Source: Saccharospirillum sp040881935
Lineage (GTDB): Bacteria; Pseudomonadota; Gammaproteobacteria; Pseudomonadales; Natronospirillaceae
DNA length: 64,000 nucleotides
Direction: 5' to 3'
Assembly: GCF_040881935.1 (NCBI RefSeq)
Contig: NZ_JBBECH010000038.1
Span: forward strand, 1-64,000
Below the pieces are notes generated by a model, which saw only the letters and a list, made by a program, of their open reading frames with translations, did no database searches and was not told the DNA's origin. Below, piece after piece: positions 44,839 through 53,496 of this stretch (its first letter is position 1; every line of letters begins with the position of its first letter). Position numbers and translations under genes: made by a program.

Positions 44839-46890
44839 ATGGACAAAAACGAACATTCTGGGCCGCCTTTACAACAACAAAACGCGCAGCCAGATCCTGA
44901 TTTCACAGGACATGAGAGTCTCGATACGAACACTAAAGACCACAAAGATGTAATTCAGGAGTCGTGGTATCGGTGTGAACAATACGGTCTGGAGCACGGT
45001 AGTCAGCCGAATTTCGCCACCTTACCAAAAGGGGAACTCAAAGACCGGGTTGAGCAGCATCACAGTTTGCTGGAGACCACGGAAAAAGAGGTTCTACCTT
45101 ACTACGAAAACATCCTGAGCAACTCATCGTGCATGATTGTCCTCGCCGACCGGCAAGGGCATGTCCTCAATACCTGGGGGCAATCGCGTTTCGGACCCTC
45201 TTCCGAACACGGGCTTGTGGGTGGCAATCAATGGACGGAAGTTGGTGTGGGCACCAACGCCATTGGCACCGCGCTGATCACCGGCCACGCGATTCAGGTG
45301 GGCCGTGACGAGCACTACCTGCGCGCCAACCGCTTTATGGTGGGCTCAGCCTCACCGATCTACGACACCAAAAACGACCTGGTTGGGGTGCTGGATATTT
45401 CATCCGATGCCTATCTGCCGCAGGACCATACCCTGGGCATGGTCAAACTGATGTCGCTGAGTGTGGAAAACCGCCTGATCTATTCGGCTTTTCAGAAAGA
45501 CCATTTCATACTCACCTTTAATACCAACGTTGTCAGCCTCGACAGTCATTGGTCCGGTATTCTGGTTCTGGATGAAAATGGCATCATTGTGTCGGCCAAC
45601 CGCCGGGCTGAGGTGGTGCTGGCTCAGGATCTTGCCCTGTTGAATGTTAATCAGGTATTCGATTGCTCCATGCGCGAGATCAAACACCACCCGCCCAATG
45701 CACCAATGAAGCTGCGTGCTATGGGCCGGTTCAAGATCTATGTGAAAGTCATTCCACCCCTGGCACCGGTCATGCGAGTACCCGATTTCCGCAATCGGGC
45801 GGATTATACGCCACCCGTGGCGGCCCCTGTTGCGGAGGGTGTAGAAGCCATCGCGCCCTTCGATCTCAGCCCCTATACGGAACCTGGCGCAGCTCCTGAA
45901 CCGGCATCCGAAGCATATAACCACCCAGTGGCAGCCGAGAAGACTGACGCTCGTCGCACAAGCCCGCTGCCAGCCAACGTCATTCCGCTGGCCGAGCTGG
46001 AGCACGGTGACGTAAGAGTGCGGCGCACGGTGCGCCAGGCGCACAAAATCATGGAAAAAGACATTCCGATTCTGATTCACGGTGAAACCGGCGCCGGCAA
46101 GGAAATTCTGGTACGCAGCCTGCATTATCACAGCCGTCGCGCCAGCGAGATGCTGGTCGCGGTGAACTGCGCGGCTATTCCCTCGGAGCTGGTCGAATCG
46201 GAACTGTTTGGCTATGAACGCGGTGCCTTTACCGGAGCCCAGAACAAGGGCTCCATTGGCCTGATCCGCCGCGCGCACCGGGGCACTCTCTTTCTGGATG
46301 AGATTGGGGAGATGCCGCTGACCGTACAGTCCCGGCTGTTGCGGGTATTGCAGGAACGCATGGTCATGCCTCTGGGTTCTACCGAGGTGTTTCCGGTGGA
46401 CATCAAGCTGATCTCAGCCACCAACCGGATTCTGAAAGACGAAGTGACCGCAGGGCGGTTCAGGGAAGATTTGTACTATCGGATTTCCGGCCTGAACATC
46501 GAACTGCCCTCGCTGCGCGATCGTGCCGACAAGGCCGAACTGATCCGCTACGTTTACGAGCGGTTGCGTCTGGAGGAACCAGCTCAGCCATTAACGGACC
46601 GCTTGCTTGAGATGCTGGTCAGACACCCCTGGCCTGGCAACATGCGCCAGCTGGTGCATGTCTTGAAAGTCGGTATGGCCATGGCTGACGGCGATGAACT
46701 GGAAGACTGGCATCTGCCCGACGACTTCTTCGATGAACTCGACAGCCCGCACCAGGTGGGTAATACGCCAGAGGTGGAACCCCTTGAACGGCTGATACCC
46801 CGCTTGCTGAAAGAGCACCATGGCAATGTTTCAAAAACGGCAAAAGCGGCCGGGGTCAGCCGCAATACCGTTTATAAATACCGAGCCTGA
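44839..46890 (+). CDS. Sigma-54-dependent transcriptional activator (AcoR-like)
   Basis: 683 residues. N-terminal GAF-type sensor (about 60-215), then a PAS-like stretch (about 230-300) and a Pro/Ala-rich linker (about 310-380). The AAA+ domain (about 385-620) has Walker A GETGAGKE, the sigma-54 contact loop GAFTGA (in YERGAFTGAQNKG) and GTLFLDEIGE. The C-terminal Fis-type helix-turn-helix is HGNVSKTAKAAGVSRNTVYK. Divergent from the transporter operon and next to glycerol kinase, it very likely activates glycerol or alcohol uptake in response to a small molecule. Ribosome site GGAG. Confidence 0.92.
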   Translation: MDKNEHSGPPLQQQNAQPDPDFTGHESLDTNTKDHKDVIQESWYRCEQYGLEHGSQPNFATLPKGELKDRVEQHHSLLETTEKEVLPYYENILSNSSCMIVLADRQGHVLNTWGQSRFGPSSEHGLVGGNQWTEVGVGTNAIGTALITGHAIQVGRDEHYLRANRFMVGSASPIYDTKNDLVGVLDISSDAYLPQDHTLGMVKLMSLSVENRLIYSAFQKDHFILTFNTNVVSLDSHWSGILVLDENGIIVSANRRAEVVLAQDLALLNVNQVFDCSMREIKHHPPNAPMKLRAMGRFKIYVKVIPPLAPVMRVPDFRNRADYTPPVAAPVAEGVEAIAPFDLSPYTEPGAAPEPASEAYNHPVAAEKTDARRTSPLPANVIPLAELEHGDVRVRRTVRQAHKIMEKDIPILIHGETGAGKEILVRSLHYHSRRASEMLVAVNCAAIPSELVESELFGYERGAFTGAQNKGSIGLIRRAHRGTLFLDEIGEMPLTVQSRLLRVLQERMVMPLGSTEVFPVDIKLISATNRILKDEVTAGRFREDLYYRISGLNIELPSLRDRADKAELIRYVYERLRLEEPAQPLTDRLLEMLVRHPWPGNMRQLVHVLKVGMAMADGDELEDWHLPDDFFDELDSPHQVGNTPEVEPLERLIPRLLKEHHGNVSKTAKAAGVSRNTVYKYRA

Positions 46891-46917
46891 AACCTATATC
46901 CCGGCGAGACGGCCACC

Positions 46918-48402
46918 TCAGTCGATCAGGGCTGAACGAACCGCTCGCTGCCAGCCAGCCACCAATCGCTTACGCTGATTCGACGTCATATCGGTATCGA
47001 AGGTACGGTCTGCCTGCCACAAGTCCGACAACTCCCGGGTCGATTTATAGACCCCGGTCTGCAGCCCGGCCAACATGGCCGCCCCAAGCGCCGTGGTTTC
47101 CGTAATGACGGGTCGGGTCACCTTGGAATCAGTCACATTGGACAAAAACTGCATGGCCCAGTTATTCGCGGCCATACCACCGTCAATGCGCAGCTCTACT
47201 TCATCAATCGACCCGTCGTCGAGCATAGCGCCGAGCAGATCGGCCGTCTGATACCCCACCGACTGCAAGCCCGCCGTCACAATGTGCTCGATGCCGGTAT
47301 CCCGCGTCATACCCACCAGAACTGCACGGGCGTTGGGGTCCCAGTGCGGGGCACCCAATCCGGTGAAGGCCGGCACCAGATAAACATGCTGATCCGGCCC
47401 TACCTTTTCCGCCATCGCTTCACTGTCGGCGGCATGCTTGATGAAGCCCATCTTGTCGCGCAGCCATTGCATGGTCGCACCGGCCATAAAGATCGAGCCT
47501 TCCAGCGCGTAGGTCACCTTGCCATCCAACCGATAGCCAACCGTGGTCAACAGACGGTGTTTCGAGTTAACGGGCTGGGAGCCGGTGTTCATCACCATGA
47601 AGCAACCGGTACCGTAGGTACTCTTGGTCATGCCCCGGTCGAAACAGCATTGGCCAAACAAAGCGGCCTGCTGATCCCCTGCCACGCCAGCAATGGGCAA
47701 TTCGACGCCCACTACATCCGGATCGGTCATACCGAAATCGGCCGCTGAATCCAGCACGGTCGGCATCATTGAACCGGGAATGCGGAACAGATCCAGCAGG
47801 GCTGAATCCCATTGCTGGGTGTGAATATTGAACAACAGGGTTCGGGAGGCGTTGGTCGCATCGGTCACATGCCGCTTACCACCGGTCATTTTCCAGATCA
47901 GGTAGGTATCGACGGTACCAAACAGCAATTCACCGGCTTCAGCCTGGGCTCGGGCGCCTTTGACATGGTCGAGAATCCAGGCCACTTTCGAGGCCGAAAA
48001 ATACGGATCCAGCAACAGACCGGTCTTTTCATGCACCCAACCTTCGGTTTTACGATCTCTAAGCTCTTCACAGTATCGGGCCGTACGGCGGTCCTGCCAG
48101 ACGATGGCGTTGTACAGTGGCTCACCAGTCTTACGGTTCCACACCAGCGTGGTCTCCCGCTGGTTGGTAATACCCAATGCCCGAATAGTACCCTCATGCT
48201 CAGCCGCCTTGCCCACAACATCCTTCAACGTATCCAACGTTGACTGCCAGATGTCTGCCGGATTATGTTCAACCCAACCGTCATCCGGAAAATGCTGTTC
48301 AAATTCCTGCTGCTCACTGGCCAGGGGCTCGCCCTGCCGGCTGAAGAGTATGGTACGGGTACTGGTCGTGCCCTGATCAATGGCTAGAAGTAAATCTGTC
48401 AT
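46918..48402 (-). CDS. glpK: Glycerol kinase
   Basis: 494 residues, full length. FGGY-kinase signatures: LLAIDQGTTSTRTILFSRQG at the N-terminus, YNAIVWQDRRTARYCEELRD, and RIDGGMAANNWAMQFLSNV. It phosphorylates glycerol to glycerol 3-phosphate after uptake by the ABC system transcribed in the same direction further on. It is separated from that operon by the divergent activator gene, with which it converges. No glycerol 3-phosphate dehydrogenase gene is in the window. Confidence 0.96.
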   Translation of the reverse strand: MTDLLLAIDQGTTSTRTILFSRQGEPLASEQQEFEQHFPDDGWVEHNPADIWQSTLDTLKDVVGKAAEHEGTIRALGITNQRETTLVWNRKTGEPLYNAIVWQDRRTARYCEELRDRKTEGWVHEKTGLLLDPYFSASKVAWILDHVKGARAQAEAGELLFGTVDTYLIWKMTGGKRHVTDATNASRTLLFNIHTQQWDSALLDLFRIPGSMMPTVLDSAADFGMTDPDVVGVELPIAGVAGDQQAALFGQCCFDRGMTKSTYGTGCFMVMNTGSQPVNSKHRLLTTVGYRLDGKVTYALEGSIFMAGATMQWLRDKMGFIKHAADSEAMAEKVGPDQHVYLVPAFTGLGAPHWDPNARAVLVGMTRDTGIEHIVTAGLQSVGYQTADLLGAMLDDGSIDEVELRIDGGMAANNWAMQFLSNVTDSKVTRPVITETTALGAAMLAGLQTGVYKSTRELSDLWQADRTFDTDMTSNQRKRLVAGWQRAVRSALID

Positions 48403-48530
48403 AGGAACCCCGGTTGCAATAACGCCGCTATTTTCTTTTTTGTTCGATATTCAAGTTTATCCGCGCAGAAACGAACTTTAAAGTGTTTTTTCCTGTACTT
48501 TCTCTTTAATTATAAGTGTTGATAAACCAA

Positions 48531-48643
48531 GTGCAGGCTGCCGGGTAGGCTTATCCGGGGTAGTCCGCAGCATGGATGCTGCGGTCTAGGCCCCATGGAC
48601 GGGTTTACGCCGACCCCGGATAAGCCTACCCGGTAGCCTGCAC
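48531..48643 (+). repeat. Palindromic intergenic element, copy C
   Basis: 30-base arms at 48531-48560 and 48614-48643 are complementary at 29 of 30 positions (the exception is a G-T pair). The 53-base core (48561-48613) is identical to that of copy B at 50 of 53 bases. The left arm contains CCGGGTAGGCTTATCCGG, itself near-palindromic and similar to the hairpin at 738-755. It lies in the divergent gap between glpK and the MotA-like gene, otherwise without recognised features. Confidence 0.9.
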
Positions 48644-48843
48644 GTGCTCATGACAGCTAAGCAGAATCAACCACTGTATTAAGTAACCGAACCCGTCACC
48701 CATCGAAGCAGATTCCCGAAACAGTGTGGTAACAGGCCACCAAAAACTCAAACCGAATGTCAGGCAGAAAGTCGGTAGGACAAGGTTAAGAACAGTGTGC
48801 TAAGGTACTTTCCGTTCGTCTGATGTCGCATCTAGGAGTGTTC

Positions 48844-49677
48844 ATGAGCAACCCCAAACATACCCTTTTCTGGATGACGGTCTATCTGCTGATCGTCGCT
48901 ACCGTCTGTGCTCTGATTTATGAACCTCTCAAATCGGCTTTTATGGCCAACTGGGTCTTCAACACCCTGATTCTGGCCGTATTACTGATCGGCATTGGCC
49001 TGACTTATCGTCAGGTACTGATCTTGCGCCCTGAATTGCAGTGGATTGCTCTGTTTCGTACTGGCCGCAGTGGCCTGTCCGTCAAACAGGAACCACGTCT
49101 GTTGAAGCCCCTGGCACGCCAGTTGGGGGATGACTTCAAACGCGACCGCTTTACTCTGTCGGCCATGTCGCTGCGCACCGTGCTCGATGGCATTCGGTCT
49201 CGACTCGATGAATCCCGGGAGATCTCCCGGTATATGATCAGCCTGCTGGTATTTCTGGGTCTGTTGGGTACCTTCTGGGGTCTACTAGGTACCATTGAAG
49301 CGGTCGGGCGGGTGATTATTAACCTGGACATCGGCAATCAGGACTTTGAACAGGTCTTTGGCGAATTACAGGCTGGCCTGCTGCGGCCACTGGAAGGCAT
49401 GGGTACCGCGTTCAGCTCATCCTTGCTGGGTCTCGGCGGCTCGCTGGTGCTGGGTTTTCTGGATATTCAGGCCGGCCATGCCCAAAACCGCTTTTACGAC
49501 AGCCTGGAAGAATGGCTGACCGGCCTGACCAACCTGATTGATGCTCGCGATCTGACCGACGAACCCGGCCTGCCACGGACGCAAAAAGCCCGTGACGAAC
49601 TGGCCGAAGAACTCCTGATACTCGAAGAAGAAAATCGCCAGCTGAAAGAAAAGCTGGGTTTTTCTGACGACGACTGA
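48844..49677 (+). CDS. MotA/TolQ/ExbB-type proton-channel protein
   Basis: 277 residues from the ATG at 48844, with an AGGAG ribosome site. Two early membrane helices (residues about 8-30 and 38-60), a cytosolic stretch, then two helices around 135-165 and 190-215. The conserved region is LGLLGTFWGLLGTIEAVG, then PLEGMGTAFSSSLLGLGGSL, the Gly/Ser/Thr pattern of the TolQ-ExbB-MotA pore. A short coiled-coil tail ends EEENRQLKEKLGFSDDD. It would drive the OmpA-like partner with the proton or sodium gradient. Not flagellar by context. Confidence 0.88.
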   Translation: MSNPKHTLFWMTVYLLIVATVCALIYEPLKSAFMANWVFNTLILAVLLIGIGLTYRQVLILRPELQWIALFRTGRSGLSVKQEPRLLKPLARQLGDDFKRDRFTLSAMSLRTVLDGIRSRLDESREISRYMISLLVFLGLLGTFWGLLGTIEAVGRVIINLDIGNQDFEQVFGELQAGLLRPLEGMGTAFSSSLLGLGGSLVLGFLDIQAGHAQNRFYDSLEEWLTGLTNLIDARDLTDEPGLPRTQKARDELAEELLILEEENRQLKEKLGFSDDD

Positions 49678-49691
49678 ACGGAGCCCCGCTG

Positions 49692-51011
49692 ATGTTAGGC
49701 AGTCGCAGACGCGCTCAATCTACCGTTAATGTCTGGCCCGGCTACGTCGACGCCCTGTCGGCTTTGCTGTTGCTGGTCATCTTTATGTTGCTGATCTTTA
49801 CCCTGGCGCAGGTGTTTCTGGCGGAAACGGTGTCTGACCGGGATGCCGAGCTCAACAGGCTTAATGCACGCCTCGCTGAAATCAGCAACGCTTTGCTCCT
49901 TCAGGAAGAAAGCAATGAGGCTCTGAATGAACGGCTGGTGTCGTTGCGCGCCCAATATAACCAGAGCTTGCAGCGGCAGGCGGGCCTTGAAGATCAGGTT
50001 ACCGCGCTTGAGGAAACCATTGAAACCGACCGGGAAACGATCGAAGTCCAGCTAAGGGAAAAGGCTGCGCTGCAGCAGGATATTGTAACTCTGCGCCAGT
50101 TGCGCGCTGAACTGGAACAGGAAATCGCCGGTTTGGTCACACGCCTTAACCAAAGTGAGACGTCGGTCGATCAACTTGAAACCGAACTGGCCGCGCGGGA
50201 AGAGCTGGTAGGCTCACTGCGTGATCGTAGTCAGGCGCTGGAAGCTCGCCTCGCGACAGAAGAAGAGCGCACTCTGCTCGCCCAGCGTGATATTGAAGAG
50301 CAAGAACTGCGCATTGAAGACCTGGTCGCCATCGCCAGTGAAAGTGAAGAAGCACTGGAGGAAGAGAAACGCCTCTCTGCCCGGGCACAGGCGGAAATCG
50401 ACCGCCTGAGCCAGCAGATCGATGCGCTGCAAGCCCAACTCAACCAGATCAGCACGGCGCTGGCCCTTGAGCAGGAACTGACCGCTGAACAGGAGGTTCT
50501 ATTGGCTGATCTGGGCGAGCGGCTGAACTCGGCGTTGGCGCAACGCGTCAATGAACTGGAACAGTATCGTTCCGATTTCTTTGGCCGGCTGCGTCAGGCA
50601 CTGGCTAACAACCCCAATATTCGAATTGAAGGCGACCGTTTTCTGCTGCCTTCTGAACTGTTCTTTGAATCCGCCTCAGCGACTCTGGGTGTAGCGGGTC
50701 GGGGAGAGCTGGACAAGCTGGCGAACATCTTCGAGGAGATTGCCGCGGAGATTCCAGAGGATATCAACTGGATACTGCGCATTGATGGCCACACCGACCA
50801 GCGACCCATCAACACCGAACGCTTCCCGTCTAACTGGGAGTTATCTACCGCAAGGGCGGTGTCAGTTGTGCGCTACCTGGCCCAACGGGGCATCGAAGAA
50901 GACCGCATGGCGGCCGCTGGTTTTGGTGAACATCATCCGGTCGACCCGGCCTTTACCCAAGAGGCCTTTCAAAATAACCGGCGCATCGAGATCAAGCTGA
51001 CTAATCGTTAA
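49692..51011 (+). CDS. Coiled-coil OmpA/MotB-type peptidoglycan-binding partner
   Basis: 439 residues. One N-terminal membrane helix (about 20-42, ALSALLLLVIFMLLIFTLAQVF). The Asp normally placed just before the helix in MotB-like proteins is seen in PGYVDALS. A very long coiled coil (about 45-285) is rich in Glu, Gln and Arg. The C-terminal OmpA domain (about 305-439) has ILRIDGHTDQRPINTERFPSNWELSTARA and the closing NNRRIEIKL. It anchors a stator-like complex to peptidoglycan far from the membrane. Starts 14 bases after the MotA-like gene. Confidence 0.9.
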   Translation: MLGSRRRAQSTVNVWPGYVDALSALLLLVIFMLLIFTLAQVFLAETVSDRDAELNRLNARLAEISNALLLQEESNEALNERLVSLRAQYNQSLQRQAGLEDQVTALEETIETDRETIEVQLREKAALQQDIVTLRQLRAELEQEIAGLVTRLNQSETSVDQLETELAAREELVGSLRDRSQALEARLATEEERTLLAQRDIEEQELRIEDLVAIASESEEALEEEKRLSARAQAEIDRLSQQIDALQAQLNQISTALALEQELTAEQEVLLADLGERLNSALAQRVNELEQYRSDFFGRLRQALANNPNIRIEGDRFLLPSELFFESASATLGVAGRGELDKLANIFEEIAAEIPEDINWILRIDGHTDQRPINTERFPSNWELSTARAVSVVRYLAQRGIEEDRMAAAGFGEHHPVDPAFTQEAFQNNRRIEIKLTNR

Positions 51012-51035
51012 GCACTGACCGGCGTTATCGGTACC

Positions 51036-51059
51036 AAAAAAAGCCAGACATCGTCTGGC
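51036..51059 (-). terminator. Intrinsic terminator pointing left
   Basis: GCCAGAC-ATC-GTCTGGC perfect 7-pair stem followed, in the leftward direction, by seven T (51042-51036). It points against the OmpA-like gene and therefore serves a leftward transcript, supporting the small gene ending at 51126. Confidence 0.85.
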
Positions 51060-51062
51060 CAA

Positions 51063-51113
51063 GGTACTACACGGGTATTGGTACTACATGGTTATTGGTA
51101 CTACACGGTCATC
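51063..51113. repeat. Three tandem 17-bp repeats
   Basis: GGTACTACACGGGTATT, GGTACTACATGGTTATT and GGTACTACACGGTCATC follow head to tail between the terminator and the small leftward gene. Unit length exactly 17. Function unknown. Confidence 0.85.
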
Positions 51114-51125
51114 ATTCAGCAACAA

Positions 51126-51215
51126 TCAAACGTTATCTTCGTCGTCCCATACATCCCCATCGTCTTCCAGTTCCAGCCTGATGCTGCGCACGGCATTCCA
51201 GGCTTTTTCAGTCAT
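51126..51215 (-). CDS. Small acidic-tailed protein
   Basis: A 29-residue frame starting MTEKAWNAVRSIRLELEDD and ending with an acidic tail (DVWDDEDNV). AAGG lies 6 bases before the ATG. The frame is open further upstream (a GTG or ATG as far as 51260, or a TTG at 51362), so the true start is uncertain. Support is the leftward intrinsic terminator 70 bases after its stop. No family recognised. Confidence 0.45.
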   Translation of the reverse strand: MTEKAWNAVRSIRLELEDDGDVWDDEDNV

Positions 51216-51364
51216 TGGTGCCTTGTCATTTAGTTGTTTCACCTTTTGCCTGCCTGGCATTCTCGTTGATGAGATGCGCGACAGACTACCAGAACCTGAC
51301 GACAACGGTACGCGCCTGGTTTGTATGGCATGTTTCAATAATGTTCCAGAATTGTTGGCCAACG

Positions 51365-51393
51365 TTCTCAGCCCGCCTCCGGCCAGCTATAGT
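51365..51393 (+). promoter_or_regulatory. Probable promoter of the two-component/envelope operon
   Basis: TTCTCA (51365-51370), a 17-base spacer, TATAGT (51388-51393), 22 bases before the kinase ATG. The -35 match is moderate, the -10 good. Confidence 0.5.
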
Positions 51394-51415
51394 GATACAA
51401 CAGAGGGGGCATTTG

Positions 51416-52957
51416 ATGTTTTCAATATTCGCTAGAATTTACAGTACCTGGATTGGCATCCTGCTGATCGCCAGCCTGGCCCTGTTTGTTGCGGTCACAC
51501 TGGCCAACGACTACCGTTTCAAGCGCATGTCCGATCCGCTGCTGGACTCAGCGGCGCAATTTGTACAGCAGGGATATCAGCGCCAGGACACCGAGGAACG
51601 TCGCCAGTCGTGGCTGGAACTGGTATCAACACTGACCGGTTCCAGCTGGCAGAGCGTGCCCGGCACTCTAGAAGCACCGGAATACAACGAAGTCGACTGG
51701 ATCAACGAGACTGTGCAACTAAAACACCCGCTCAGTGACCAACAAGCGCTAAGCGTTACCATCAGTGACTGGGAGCACCTGGCTACCGGGCTCGGCTTAC
51801 TGGTAACCAACGAACTGTCCCTGGTACCCGTGCCGGATCGGGAACAACGGCTGGCAGAGCTCAATGCCAAATTCAATGTAGAGGTTCAGCGCCTGGGCTG
51901 GCGGAATGCAGATCTGGGTTTCGTGCTGGAACGTGAGCTGGAAAATGGCCAGGTAGTGCTCAATCGGGACAACGCTTTGAAGCAGTTTTTTGTCTACGTG
52001 CCCGCGGGTTCCGAGCAAGCACTCAGGCTGGGCCCGTTTAAGGAGTTCGTTTGGCTGACACCCAACATGACAGTGATCTTACTGTTGGGCTTTCTGTGCG
52101 TGACGGCGCTCGCACTCTGGCTGGTTTTGCGACCTTTACAATACCGGCTAACCCGAATGACCAGGGCAATTGATGCCATTGCCGAAACCGTAGAAGCCCC
52201 TGACCTGCCGGAGAAAAAGACAGACGCCCTTAATGGAATGTGGCATCACATTCAGTCGATGGCCCAGCGTCTGATCCAGATGGCCGAGCAAAGCCAGCAA
52301 CTTAACCAGGCGGTGTCCCACGATCTGAAAACACCGCTGGCCAGAATGCAATTCGCTTTGGCCATGCTGGACCCCGATGCCCCACTGACCAAACAACTTC
52401 AGGAAGATGTGCGCGAATTGGAGCAATTAATTGACGAGTTGCTGTTGTATCATCAGTTAAGCCAACGGAAACCGGGAACTGGTCGTGAGCACGATACCCC
52501 TTATTGCTTTGTCAGCGATGAGCTGACTGCATTGGTCAACAGAATGAATCAGGAAAACGGAAACATCGAGTTGGTACTGGACCCAATAAACCGGGCCAGC
52601 ATCGCTGCGCATCACTGGCGGCGGCTGTGCCGCAACCTGATCAGCAACGCTCTCCATTATGGCCATGGACAGACACGGGTCACGCTTACCGCCCACGCTC
52701 CCAACCTGGTGCTGACGGTTGAAGACAATGGTTCTGGATTCCTGGGTCTGAGCCTTATTCACGCCATCAAACCATTTGTACGGGGTGACAAGGCACGAAA
52801 CCTGAGTCACAAAGGCCACGGTATGGGCCTGGCGCTGGTCGCCACTCTGGTCGAGCATTATCAGGGAGAATTGTCGGTGGGGCGCAGCGCACTGGGTGGG
52901 GCTAGGGTGACCGTTGCATTGCCCGCCCTGCCTGATCAACTGCCAATGACGTCATGA
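51416..52957 (+). CDS. Sensor histidine kinase (RstB-like)
   Basis: 513 residues from the ATG at 51416 with ribosome site AGGGGG; the longer open frame upstream is not used. N-terminal membrane helix (about 10-30), periplasmic sensor region (about 31-215), second helix (about 218-240), and a HAMP-like linker. Next are HisKA (VSHDLKTPLARMQFAL, with the phospho-acceptor His) and the ATPase domain (NLISNALHYGHG, VEDNGSGF, GHGMGLALV). The first gene of a four-gene operon. Its 3' end overlaps the next gene by 4 bases. It likely senses an envelope condition; the signal is unknown. Confidence 0.92.
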   Translation: MFSIFARIYSTWIGILLIASLALFVAVTLANDYRFKRMSDPLLDSAAQFVQQGYQRQDTEERRQSWLELVSTLTGSSWQSVPGTLEAPEYNEVDWINETVQLKHPLSDQQALSVTISDWEHLATGLGLLVTNELSLVPVPDREQRLAELNAKFNVEVQRLGWRNADLGFVLERELENGQVVLNRDNALKQFFVYVPAGSEQALRLGPFKEFVWLTPNMTVILLLGFLCVTALALWLVLRPLQYRLTRMTRAIDAIAETVEAPDLPEKKTDALNGMWHHIQSMAQRLIQMAEQSQQLNQAVSHDLKTPLARMQFALAMLDPDAPLTKQLQEDVRELEQLIDELLLYHQLSQRKPGTGREHDTPYCFVSDELTALVNRMNQENGNIELVLDPINRASIAAHHWRRLCRNLISNALHYGHGQTRVTLTAHAPNLVLTVEDNGSGFLGLSLIHAIKPFVRGDKARNLSHKGHGMGLALVATLVEHYQGELSVGRSALGGARVTVALPALPDQLPMTS

Positions 52958-53496
52958 GGCGATTGAGGACCCGCCGCAACAGGCTACTGGCACCCGTGGT
53001 GCTCCTATTGTGGCCTGGAATCAGCCTGGTCCCGGCAGATGAATGGGGCAACTGGGATGATCTGCCAGATAATCTGCTAGAATCTCAAAATGATATCGAG
53101 TCTCTGGAAGAGTTATCAGGGCGCCTTGATCAATTGATTGCCGACCGTGCGGACACCGCTGGAACCAGCCAGGAACGGCTGCTGCAACGCTGGTTGAACC
53201 AGCTTGCCCCTGAAGACCGCAAAAACCTGTCTCTCGACACGCTGCTATCCCTTCCTAAAGACTGGACCGATGACCAGTTTGAAACCTGGTATGAATCTCT
53301 GGGCAATGGCCCGGGTAATGGTGGCCCGGGTAACGGAATCGGCAATGGCCCGGGTAATAGTGGCCCGGGCAACGGAATCGGTAATGGCCCGGGTAATGGT
53401 GGCCCGGGCAACGGAATCGGTAATGGCCCGGGTAATGGTGGCCCGGGTAATGGAATGGGTAATGACGACGATGATGATGACGAGGACGACGACTAA
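52954..53496 (+). CDS. Secreted Gly-Asn-Pro repeat protein with polyaspartate tail
   Basis: 180 residues. A basic start and hydrophobic segment (APVVLLLWPGISLVPA, about 13-28) form a signal peptide. Residues about 30-115 are helical and acidic (EWGNWDDLPDNLLES, and AxxxWLNQLAPEDRKNL-like helices). Residues 117-168 are four copies of a 13-residue unit of the type GNGPGNGGPGNGI. The last dozen residues are almost all Asp/Glu. It could bind calcium or another cation, or act as a flexible extracellular spacer. Family not recognised. Overlaps the kinase gene by 4 bases and the next gene by about 35. Confidence 0.8.
   Translation: MRRLRTRRNRLLAPVVLLLWPGISLVPADEWGNWDDLPDNLLESQNDIESLEELSGRLDQLIADRADTAGTSQERLLQRWLNQLAPEDRKNLSLDTLLSLPKDWTDDQFETWYESLGNGPGNGGPGNGIGNGPGNSGPGNGIGNGPGNGGPGNGIGNGPGNGGPGNGMGNDDDDDDEDDD
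53302..53457 (+). repeat. Four 39-bp tandem repeats within the Gly-Asn-Pro gene
   Basis: Units at 53302-53340, 53341-53379, 53380-53418 and 53419-53457, each in frame and coding 13 residues. The DNA is nearly identical between units, with differences mostly silent apart from one Gly-to-Ser and one Ile-to-Met. Each unit contains two GGCCCGGG sites. A likely site for repeat-number changes. Confidence 0.95.

Noticed and set aside
48403..48530. Sigma-54 promoter for glpK
   Set aside because: No TGGCAC/TTGC pair at proper spacing was found on the minus strand. Only a TATAAT-like box without a good -35 was seen.
48844..51011. MotA/OmpA pair as a Zorya defence module (ZorA/ZorB)
   Set aside because: The MotA-like protein lacks the long ZorA tail, and no ZorC, ZorD or ZorE gene follows. 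The neighbours are a two-component operon and glycerol kinase.
53302..53457. Direct repeats that could be taken for a CRISPR array
   Set aside because: Units are contiguous without spacers, are in frame within a gene, and code a 13-residue motif. There are no cas genes.
53204..53461. Upstream extension of the barrel protein frame through the Gly-Asn-Pro repeats
   Set aside because: In that frame the repeats read as Met/Ala/Arg/Val low-complexity sequence. The signal peptide begins only after 53462.
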